DNA of 6,326 nt from an uncultured Pseudoflavonifractor sp. (lineage in GTDB: Bacteria > Bacillota > Clostridia > Oscillospirales > Oscillospiraceae), in the NCBI GenBank assembly GCA_947565875.1, contig CANOHR010000065.1, forward strand, positions 1 to 6,326, in the 5' to 3' direction. Position 1 is the stretch's first letter. Every line of letters starts with the position of its first letter. The position numbers and the translations under genes are program-made. Positions 1 to 4,476 of the stretch are shown here, piece by piece. Below the pieces are notes generated by a model. That model saw nothing but the letters and a program-made list of their open reading frames with translations. It ran no database searches and was not told the DNA's origin.

Positions 1-1025
1 ATTGTTCTAGTGATAACTGCTCTTACTTTGCAATCTTCAGCTGCTTTTCTAATTTTATCATGGTATTCATGTGCCTCCTGTGTGTAGTTATATCTTCTGG
101 ATGTGATCCTGTGTGCTTCGTCCTGAGTATATCCCTGATCCATCAGTTCGTTCTCCATTATTTCATGGTGAAGTAGCGTAAGATCATGGGGTTGAATATT
201 TTTTCCATCGATCAGCCTTTGCCAGGATTCCGCCATTTCATAACTTGGATCAAATTTTGCTATTTCTCCGTCGCCCAAATCATGAACATCCAAAAAAATG
301 TAATTCTTTATTTTCTGAATCACTATTTCTGGTATCCCAGTATTCTCTGAAATTCGTTTTACATCCGTGGTCATCTTCCTAACGGATTCATAATATTGTT
401 CCGCATGTGTATCTGCTCTCTCACTTTCTGGGTCAAGGGCTCCACTAATTAACTTTTTCCTTATAATATCACTAGCTGCATCTTTCGGCAATGCGTTTTC
501 TTTTTTCCTCTCAACAATTTGATTGACCGCCTGCAGGAGGGCCGCCCGCTTCTGCTCCTGGGTCATGTTCTTGTTTAGCTTCAGGTCGCCCTTCCGTCTG
601 AGGAAATCCACCGTGGTCCGCTCCAGCAGCATCTTGTCCGCCGTGGCATCGCTCACAAGGTTGGTCACCTTATTTATTACCTTGCTTCCACCTCCGGCCA
701 TGACCGCCGCGATCACCCCCACGATCCCGTCCTCTATGATCTGGTCCAGTTCATATTCCGGCCTTGTGCCCGTAATGGCCCACTCGGCCATGGGATCTAG
801 CAGATCGCTGACGATCTCCTCCAACCCCTCAGTGATTTTTTCCACCGGTGCGGAGGACAGAAATTCCGTTACCTTAGGTTTTTTTACCAGCCTTTCCACC
901 AGCCGGTTTACAAGCCCCAAGTCGGTATCATAGACCGGGTTTCCGCTAACTGTTGGGGGCTTACTCCTTTGGACAACTGGGTATGCTACCGTAGTTTTGA
1001 CCGTAGATCCCCCGTCTCTTTGCAA
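1..1025 (-). CDS. C-terminal part of a polymorphic-toxin-like protein; runs off the window, start uncertain
   Basis: The minus-strand frame is open from 1070 to the window edge (356 codons), so the C-terminus is missing. I set the start at the TTG at 1025-1023, but no Shine-Dalgarno site is properly spaced; the first ATG (791-789) also lacks one, so the 5' end may be lost. From the TTG, residues 1-30 are proline- and glycine-rich. A hydrophobic glycine-rich stretch (GIVGVIAAVMAGGG) lies near residues 100-113. After about residue 170 the protein becomes charged and Lys/Glu-rich, and the DNA turns AT-rich. Near the end, HDLTLLHHEIMENELM (HHEIME at 170-153) and DEAHRITSRRYNY resemble a tip domain I associate, from memory, with Firmicutes polymorphic toxins and phage-linked proteins; I cannot name the family. 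The composition break fits a conserved stalk joined to an exchangeable tip. A phage structural protein fragment is the main alternative. That it is a real coding frame is likely; its activity is unknown. Confidence 0.6.
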   Translation of the reverse strand, partial: MQRDGGSTVKTTVAYPVVQRSKPPTVSGNPVYDTDLGLVNRLVERLVKKPKVTEFLSSAPVEKITEGLEEIVSDLLDPMAEWAITGTRPEYELDQIIEDGIVGVIAAVMAGGGSKVINKVTNLVSDATADKMLLERTTVDFLRRKGDLKLNKNMTQEQKRAALLQAVNQIVERKKENALPKDAASDIIRKKLISGALDPESERADTHAEQYYESVRKMTTDVKRISENTGIPEIVIQKIKNYIFLDVHDLGDGEIAKFDPSYEMAESWQRLIDGKNIQPHDLTLLHHEIMENELMDQGYTQDEAHRITSRRYNYTQEAHEYHDKIRKAAEDCKVRAVITRT

Positions 1026-1079
1026 TCCTTGGGGGTGAGGAGGATGGCCGCTGTGGGCAGCAGCCCTCCATTAAATAGA

Positions 1080-1115
1080 AAAGGCACTCACCGCCGACGG
1101 GAGGTGGGTGCCTTT
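1080..1115 (-). terminator. Terminator-like hairpin, leftward
   Basis: AAAGGCACTCACC (1080-1092) and GGTGGGTGCCTTT (1103-1115) form a 13-pair stem with one G-T pair and a 10-base loop. Read on the minus strand, the second arm runs into TTTTCTATTT, the U-rich tail expected of an intrinsic terminator; on the plus strand the tail is only TTTGGG. It would stop transcripts arriving leftward from the repeat region, just before the toxin-like frame. No gene on its right needs it, so it may be left over from a lost gene. Confidence 0.55.
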
Positions 1116-1126
1116 GGGTGTGTTGG

Positions 1127-1161
1127 GGGCGGTAAATATAAATTTATCAGTTTATCGGTGG
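1127..1161 (+). repeat. Left inverted terminal repeat of the compound element
   Basis: This AT-rich core (AAATATAAATTTATC) between GGGCGG and GGTGG matches the right end at 1720-1746 in inverted orientation, apart from two substitutions and the 8-base insertion AGTTTATC. Confidence 0.5.
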
Positions 1162-1165
1162 ATGT

Positions 1166-1187
1166 GTAGGGGCGCATAATGTGCGCC
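1166..1187 (+). repeat. GTAGGGGC palindromic repeat, copy 1
   Basis: It opens with GTAGGGGC. GGCGCA (1171-1176) pairs with TGCGCC (1182-1187) over a 5-base loop. The unit belongs to the same family as the copies at 1605, 1681 and 1852: a fixed GTAGGGGC head, a variable palindromic arm, and a GCCC-type tail. Confidence 0.6.
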
Positions 1188-1196
1188 TGTCCCAGT

Positions 1197-1326
1197 GTGG
1201 TACCACCTCCCCGGTCCGTCATTGCGAGGGCCGATAGGCCCGTGGCAATCCGTATTCTCCTTTGCGCCGAAGGTGCGGTATAGTCGGGAGGTTGTTTTGC
1301 ATCCAATCTGACGAAGGTGGTACCAC
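1197..1326. repeat. GTGGTACCAC palindrome pair, two copies 120 bases apart
   Basis: The 10-base perfect palindrome GTGGTACCAC occurs at 1197-1206 and again at 1317-1326, bracketing the hairpin at 1216-1252. The second copy lies in AAGGTGGTACCACG, which looks superficially like the T-box antiterminator bulge, but no T-box leader could be built around it. Confidence 0.45.
1216..1252. repeat. Interspersed palindrome with a CGTCATTGCGAGG arm
   Basis: CCGTCATTGCGAGGGCC and the later GGCCCGTGGCAATCCG fold back on each other: GGGCC pairs with GGCCC around GATA, and ATTGC pairs with GCAAT. From memory, CGTCATTGCGAGG...GTGGCAATC is a common interspersed palindrome in many bacterial genomes. It has no coding potential. 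Confidence 0.6.
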
Positions 1327-1373
1327 GTTTAGCCTTCCTGGCATCTTCATTGCTATGTGGGATTCCCGAAAGA

Positions 1374-1395
1374 CCGCTTTTGCTGCCAAAAGCGG
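1374..1395. repeat. Perfect 9-base hairpin, CCGCTTTTG arm
   Basis: CCGCTTTTG (1374-1382) pairs perfectly with CAAAAGCGG (1387-1395) over the loop CTGC. No T-run follows on either side, so I do not call it a terminator. Confidence 0.6.
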
Positions 1396-1418
1396 CCTCT
1401 CGGACTCTCCGAAAACCA

Positions 1419-1440
1419 CCAGGGGCCTGCGGGCCCCTGG
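1419..1440. repeat. Perfect 9-base GC-rich hairpin, CCAGGGGCC arm
   Basis: CCAGGGGCC (1419-1427) pairs perfectly with GGCCCCTGG (1432-1440) over the loop TGCG. It lies 23 bases after the previous hairpin; no U-tract follows. Confidence 0.6.
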
Positions 1441-1604
1441 ACCCCGGAGTTTCCATGTTGGGGCACAAGGCCCCCGAAATCTGACGCAAACCTTTGGAGA
1501 TGACCTTTTTACGGGTCACTGGTCGCCGTTGATCCGCCCAAACTTCGTGGGCTTTGGGGTTGGCGGCAGGGGCCGCAAGACCTTTCCATATGCACAGGTA
1601 CCTC

Positions 1605-1629
1605 GTAGGGGCAATTCATGAATCGCCCG
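1605..1629 (+). repeat. GTAGGGGC palindromic repeat, copy 2
   Basis: The GTAGGGGC head is followed by a palindrome centred on ATTCATGAAT and a CGCCC tail. GGGGCAATTC pairs with GAATCGCCC with one mismatch. The orientation is the same as copies 1 and 3. Confidence 0.6.
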
Positions 1630-1680
1630 GCAAGGCTGCCTGTTGGTTTCTGCATAGGTCCGGCGAAATGCACCTTTCCC

Positions 1681-1708
1681 GTAGGGGCGACCCTTGTGGT
1701 CGCCCGCA
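1681..1708 (+). repeat. GTAGGGGC palindromic repeat, copy 3
   Basis: The GTAGGGGC head is followed by GGGCGACC pairing with GGTCGCCC over a 5-base loop (CTTGT), then a CGCA tail. It is the cleanest copy of the family in the window and lies just inside the right end of the compound element. Confidence 0.65.
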
Positions 1709-1719
1709 CAAGTACGGAA

Positions 1720-1746
1720 CCACCGATAAATTTTTATTTGCCGCCC
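1720..1746 (-). repeat. Right inverted terminal repeat of the compound element
   Basis: Read on the minus strand it starts GGGCGGCAAATAAAAATT and runs to TATCGGTGG. It is the inverted partner of 1127-1161, without that copy's 8-base insertion. Confidence 0.5.
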
Positions 1747-1851
1747 GCTATTCTTGACAGGCCAAAGGCCTTTCTCCCGCTCCGTACGCTGCCGCTGGGA
1801 ACTGAAGGGTCCCCTGGTTGACGGCGACATAGGTGGAAACGGACAAGGAGG

Positions 1852-1879
1852 GCGGGCCGCCGTGGGCGGCGGCCCCTAC
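1852..1879 (-). repeat. GTAGGGGC palindromic repeat, copy 4, inverted and outside the element
   Basis: On the minus strand it reads GTAGGGGCCGCCGCCCACGG and continues to GGCCCGC. The head and tail match copies 1-3, while the variable arm is a GC-only palindrome. It lies about 100 bases beyond the right end of the compound element and points the other way. Confidence 0.6.
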
Positions 1880-1950
1880 AGGGTCTTCTGCTTTATATGT
1901 ATGGTTCTTCGTGGAGCGGTGTGGGGGTGGAACCCCTCAGACTGCTGCCG

Positions 1951-1978
1951 AGCCCTTGGCCAAAGTGGCTTTTGGGCT
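1951..1978. repeat. Imperfect hairpin, AGCCC/GGGCT
   Basis: AGCCC (1951-1955) pairs with GGGCT (1974-1978), and inside it GCCA (1959-1962) pairs with TGGC (1966-1969), separated by a small internal loop. It could be a degraded repeat unit; the evidence is weak. Confidence 0.3.
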
Positions 1979-1984
1979 TAGCCA

Positions 1985-2176
1985 CATCCACGCCTCCCAG
2001 GCCGTACTCTTCCTTCTTTTTTCGGTTCCAGCTGATGGACTCTCCCAGCTTACTCATCCCTGGCTCCCCCCTTTTCCTTTGCCTTGCTCCTCTTGTGACA
2101 TTTTTCTCTGCTTTGTTTCTTTGCTTTTTAGCATACTGTCTTTACATGCTCCTTTTTGTTTATCTCGCTAAACTTT
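1985..2176. other. Strand-asymmetric pyrimidine-rich tract, no gene
   Basis: The plus strand is strongly pyrimidine-biased: across 2041-2160 only 24 of 120 bases are purines. Frames crossing it translate into Phe/Leu/Ser/Pro-rich strings that simply mirror the base bias. I see no start site, domain or hairpin that explains it. Confidence 0.6.
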
Positions 2177-2250
2177 GGAGGTAAAAAAATTTCCTCCCGG
2201 AGATCCTCAGGCTACAAAAAGTCCCCCCTTCCTGAATGTCTCGGATCTCC
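2177..2250. repeat. Pair of stem-loops (possible structured RNA or terminator remnants)
   Basis: GGAGG (2177-2181) can pair with CCTCC (2193-2197) around an A/T-rich loop. Directly after it, GGAGATCC (2199-2206) pairs perfectly with GGATCTCC (2243-2250), and inside that TCAGG (2207-2211) pairs with CCTGA (2231-2235) with a one-sided bulge. Neither stem is followed by a clean U-run. The role is unknown. Confidence 0.4.
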
Positions 2251-2268
2251 TCCCATCGTTACCCCTTT

Positions 2269-2292
2269 TATAGTTTATCGCGGCAGACTATA
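2269..2292. promoter_or_regulatory. Inverted repeat TATAGT-N12-ACTATA, possible regulator site
   Basis: TATAGT (2269-2274) and ACTATA (2287-2292) are perfect inverted arms with a 12-base spacer, about 175 bases upstream of the metQ promoter operator. The arm spacing is the same as in that operator, and both sites contain CTATA/TATAG cores, though with opposite polarity. A second binding site for the same regulator is possible but unproven. Confidence 0.3.
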
Positions 2293-2456
2293 CATGTCGA
2301 GCGAAATTTACAGTTTTGAATACAGGAACGCTGCTTTCAGGTGGGAAGGTGGGGGATATGATCCATTCTAATCTATCATACCTCCATCTCCAGTTGCTTT
2401 TATCCCTTGTTCACATACCCCAAAAAGGGGGAAGCTTAAAAGCTGAAATTTATTTG

Positions 2457-2484
2457 GCCTATACAATTGACAGAAGGTATAGGC
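2457..2484. promoter_or_regulatory. Operator-like palindrome over the metQ -35 box
   Basis: GCCTATAC (2457-2464) and GTATAGGC (2477-2484) are perfect 8-base inverted arms separated by 12 bases. The loop contains the TTGACA -35 hexamer, and the right arm occupies most of the -35/-10 spacer. A dimeric regulator bound here would overlap RNA polymerase. The LysR-type regulator downstream in the same operon is the natural candidate, by inference only. Confidence 0.5.
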
Positions 2485-2496
2485 TGAGACTATTAT
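2467..2496 (+). promoter_or_regulatory. Sigma-A-type promoter for the metQ operon
   Basis: A consensus -35 box TTGACA (2467-2472) is followed by an 18-base spacer and TATTAT (2491-2496), five of six matches to TATAAT. Transcription should begin near 2503, giving a leader of about 130 bases before metQ. No SAM-box or T-box elements are visible in that leader; it contains only a small hairpin, TCCCG-GAA-CGGGA, at 2574-2586. Confidence 0.7.
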
Positions 2497-2616
2497 CAAG
2501 TATGTCTATTGAGTATTGGACAAATGGAGAGAGAACGGCTACAATGAAGGCACCCTCAGAGAAGCCGACAGGATCCCGGAACGGGAGGAACGGCCGGAGG
2601 AGCAAAAACATTTCAA

Positions 2617-2624
2617 AAAGGGAG
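2617..2624 (+). promoter_or_regulatory. Ribosome binding site deciding the metQ start
   Basis: AAAGGGAG lies 8 bases before the ATG at 2633. It settles the start against an in-frame upstream TTG at 2516, which would bury the signal peptide behind 39 charged residues. Confidence 0.8.
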
Positions 2625-2632
2625 CGAGAAGG

Positions 2633-3499
2633 ATGAAGAAGAATGTGTGGACGAAGGCGGCCTGCGCCGCGCTGGCCCTGTGCCTCACCGCCGGACTGGC
2701 GGGCTGCGGGGGCAAGGACGATACAGACAAGACCGACAAGGTCATTTCCGTGGGTGTGAATCCCGTGCCCCATGCGGAGATCCTGGAAAATGCCGTGAAG
2801 GCTGAACTGGAGAAGGCGGGCTGGGAATTGAACGTGGTGGTGTTCCAGGACTACGTGCTGCCCAACACCTCTCTGGAGGAGGGGGAACTGGACGCCAACT
2901 ACTTCCAGACCCTGGGCTACATGAACCAGCAGAACAGTGACGCCGGACTTCATCTGGCGGCTGTGGCGGGGGTCCACATCGAGCCCATGGGCGTCTACTC
3001 GGAGAAGTATACCGCCCTTGACCAGCTGCCCGACGGGGCGGAGATCGGAGTGCCCAACGACCCGGACAACTGCAAGCGGGGCCTGGACCTGCTGGTCCAG
3101 AAGGGGCTTCTGAATTCGACGGGCGGCTACGGCGAGGACGAGAGCGTTACCGCCGAGTCCATCAGCGACAACAAGGAAGCCAATCCCCACGGCTATAAGA
3201 TCTCTCCCCTGGAGGCGGCCAGCCTGCCCCTGACCCTGGCCGATCTGGACGCCGCCGTCATCAACGGCAACTACGCCTTGGGCGCCGAGCTTCCCTCCAA
3301 GCACCCCGCTCTGGATATCGAGGAGTTTGACGACGAGACCAGCGTGAAGCGGACCAACTTCCTGGTGGTGAAGCAGGGCAGCGAGGAGACGGAAAAGACC
3401 AAGGCCCTCATCGCGGCGATCCAGTCCGACGCGGTGAAGCAGTACATCGAGGATACCTATAAAGGAGCGGTCATCGCCTCCTTTATTGATCCTCAGTAA
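2633..3499 (+). CDS. metQ: MetQ, methionine ABC transporter substrate-binding lipoprotein
   Basis: This is the extracytoplasmic binding protein of the MetNIQ importer (NlpA family), 288 residues, a normal length. Residues 1-25 are a lipoprotein signal: MKK, a hydrophobic stretch, then the lipobox LAGC with the lipidated cysteine at residue 25. A Gly/Lys/Asp-rich tether leads into the mature domain. Family hallmarks follow in order: VGVNPVPHAEILE early on, then DYVLPNTSLEEGELDANYFQ, then HIEPMGVYSEKY in the first lobe, and a late segment around NGNYALGAEL that closes the ligand site in relatives. It opens the operon, with the promoter about 130 bases upstream and metN 2 bases downstream. The family also includes binders of other D/L-amino acids, so methionine specificity rests on context (NIL-containing MetN, methionine sulfoxide reductase next door). 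The NlpA/MetQ call is very secure; the exact ligand less so. Confidence 0.93.
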   Translation: MKKNVWTKAACAALALCLTAGLAGCGGKDDTDKTDKVISVGVNPVPHAEILENAVKAELEKAGWELNVVVFQDYVLPNTSLEEGELDANYFQTLGYMNQQNSDAGLHLAAVAGVHIEPMGVYSEKYTALDQLPDGAEIGVPNDPDNCKRGLDLLVQKGLLNSTGGYGEDESVTAESISDNKEANPHGYKISPLEAASLPLTLADLDAAVINGNYALGAELPSKHPALDIEEFDDETSVKRTNFLVVKQGSEETEKTKALIAAIQSDAVKQYIEDTYKGAVIASFIDPQ

Positions 3500-3501
3500 C
3501 C

Positions 3502-4476
3502 ATGATCAGGATAGAGAACCTGCGAAAATCCTTCGGGACCCTTGGGGTCCTGAAGGATATTTCGCTTGTGATAGAGCCTGGCGAGATTTATGGGATCATA
3601 GGGCAGAGCGGCGCGGGAAAGTCCACCCTGCTGCGCTGCATCAACGGACTGGAAAGCTATGATTCCGGCATCATTGAGGTGGACGGCGCCCTGGTGTCCA
3701 GAAAGGACAAGACGGCCCTGCGGAATTTGCAGCGGCGGATGGGGATGATCTTCCAGGGCTTCAACCTTCTGGAGCGGCTGGACGTTTACGACAATGTGGC
3801 CTTGCCCATGCGCTTTTGGGGGATCGATTCCAAGTCCCCGGAAAGCCGGGAGAAGATCGAGGGCCTTATTCGGATGGTGGGGCTGGAGGACAAGCTCCAC
3901 GCCAAACCCAGGGAACTGTCCGGCGGCCAAAAGCAGCGGGTGGCTATTGCCCGGGCCCTGGTGCTGGATCCCCAGTTCCTTCTCTGCGACGAGGCCACCA
4001 GCGCCCTGGACCCGGAGATCACCAAGGGCATTCTGGCCCTTCTCCAGAAGATCAACCGGGAGATGGGGATTACGGTGATCGTGGTGACCCACCAGATGGA
4101 AGTGGTCAAGCAGATCTGCGGTCGGGTGGCCTTTTTAAGCGATGGCCAGGTGTTGGCCCAGGGAAAGCCGGAGGAGCTTTTTGTCCACCCCCAGCGGGAG
4201 GAGATCCGCTCCTTCCTGCGGGAGGGCAGCACCATGCTCCCCAAAACGGGGGTCAATATCCAACTGTTTTTCTTCAACGAGGGCTCGGGAGAGGCGCCGG
4301 TGGTCACCCAGATGGCCAAGGAGCTGGACAGCGACTTCAGCATTTGCTGGGCCAAGCTGGAGGATTTCCGGGACCATGTGTACGGAAGCCTGGTGCTGAA
4401 TATCCAGACTTCGGACCGGGAGCGGGTATGCACCTTCCTGGATGAGAAAAAGGTGGAATGGGAGGTGCTGGAATAA
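3502..4476 (+). CDS. metN: MetN, methionine importer ATP-binding subunit with NIL domain
   Basis: This cytoplasmic ATPase powers methionine import; 324 residues. All nucleotide-binding motifs are intact: Walker A GQSGAGKST (34-42), Q-loop Gln85 in MIFQGFNLL, signature LSGGQ (139-143), Walker B FLLCDEATSALD with Asp163/Glu164, and switch His197 in VVTHQ. After a linker, residues 251 to about 323 form the C-terminal NIL (ferredoxin-like) domain, which in E. coli MetN binds methionine and shuts the transporter down (transinhibition). That domain separates MetN from glutamine- or glutamate-type ATPases. The gene starts 2 bases after the metQ stop with no clear Shine-Dalgarno site, so it probably relies on translational coupling. 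Its stop shares one base with the metI start. The assignment is firm. Confidence 0.95.
   Translation: MIRIENLRKSFGTLGVLKDISLVIEPGEIYGIIGQSGAGKSTLLRCINGLESYDSGIIEVDGALVSRKDKTALRNLQRRMGMIFQGFNLLERLDVYDNVALPMRFWGIDSKSPESREKIEGLIRMVGLEDKLHAKPRELSGGQKQRVAIARALVLDPQFLLCDEATSALDPEITKGILALLQKINREMGITVIVVTHQMEVVKQICGRVAFLSDGQVLAQGKPEELFVHPQREEIRSFLREGSTMLPKTGVNIQLFFFNEGSGEAPVVTQMAKELDSDFSICWAKLEDFRDHVYGSLVLNIQTSDRERVCTFLDEKKVEWEVLE
4460..4467 (+). promoter_or_regulatory. Ribosome binding site for metI inside the metN end
   Basis: GGGAGGTG within the last codons of metN lies 8 bases before the ATG at 4476. It favours that start over the in-frame ATG at 4458, which has no such site. Confidence 0.7.

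Larger units (their letters stand above)
1127..1746. repeat. Compound repeat element with inverted-repeat ends (MITE-like)
   Basis: The two ends are inverted copies of each other. The left end (1127-1161) reads GGGCGGTAAATATAAATT, then TATC and GGTGG. The right end (1720-1746), read on the minus strand, begins GGGCGGCAAATAAAAATT and also reaches TATCGGTGG. The left copy carries 8 extra bases (AGTTTATC), a tandem duplication of TTTATC. Just inside each end lies a GTAGGGGC palindrome pointing towards the other end's partner. The interior carries further hairpins and no transposase. This layout suits a non-autonomous mobile element or a cluster of REP-like units; I did not find an obvious target-site duplication. 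Confidence 0.5.
1071..2456. other. Long non-coding spacer filled with palindromic repeats
   Basis: I find no reading frame here with protein-like composition, a good ribosome binding site or a recognisable domain. Short frames exist on both strands, but they run across hairpins and repeats and overlap each other. The left part (1080-1880) is GC-rich and dense with palindromes. The middle (about 1985-2176) is a pyrimidine-rich tract. The right part (2177-2456) holds two further inverted repeats before the metQ promoter. No tRNA, rRNA or CRISPR array was seen. Confidence 0.75.

Noticed and set aside
523..933. A 136-codon plus-strand frame antisense to the toxin-like gene
   Set aside because: Its Ser/Leu/Arg-rich translation mirrors the minus-strand frame, which is longer, protein-like and runs well past both ends.
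1310..1400. Possible T-box leader: AAGGTGGTACCACG followed by a hairpin
   Set aside because: The bulge-like motif is present, and GAAGG can pair with CCTTC. However, there is no convincing stem I, specifier loop, terminator U-run or downstream gene, and GTGGTACCAC also occurs 120 bases earlier.
1088..1519. Overlapping 119-143 codon frames on both strands across the repeats
   Set aside because: They are built from palindromic repeats and hairpins, are rich in Pro/Arg/Gly, and have no ribosome site or domain. Similar strings are often annotated as hypothetical proteins in repeat-rich genomes.
1897..2184. A hydrophobic 95-codon plus-strand frame resembling a small membrane protein
   Set aside because: Its Phe/Leu/Ser/Pro composition is what any frame through a pyrimidine-rich tract gives, and other frames there look the same.
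2516..2632. N-terminal extension of MetQ from the in-frame TTG at 2516
   Set aside because: It would place 39 charged residues before a clean lipoprotein signal peptide, while the ATG at 2633 has a good ribosome site.
2503..2632. SAM riboswitch in the metQ leader
   Set aside because: None of the conserved SAM-I core elements is visible, and there is no terminator before metQ.
2502..2636. A 44-codon leader ORF overlapping the metQ start by ATGA
   Set aside because: Its ATG sits at the predicted transcription start, so it has no room for a ribosome site. The peptide is low-complexity and basic, with no run of Met or Cys codons to suggest attenuation.
2459..3304. Long antisense frames opposite metQ and opposite the other operon genes
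   Set aside because: They are shadows of the GC-rich codon pattern on the plus strand, which carries complete family motifs.
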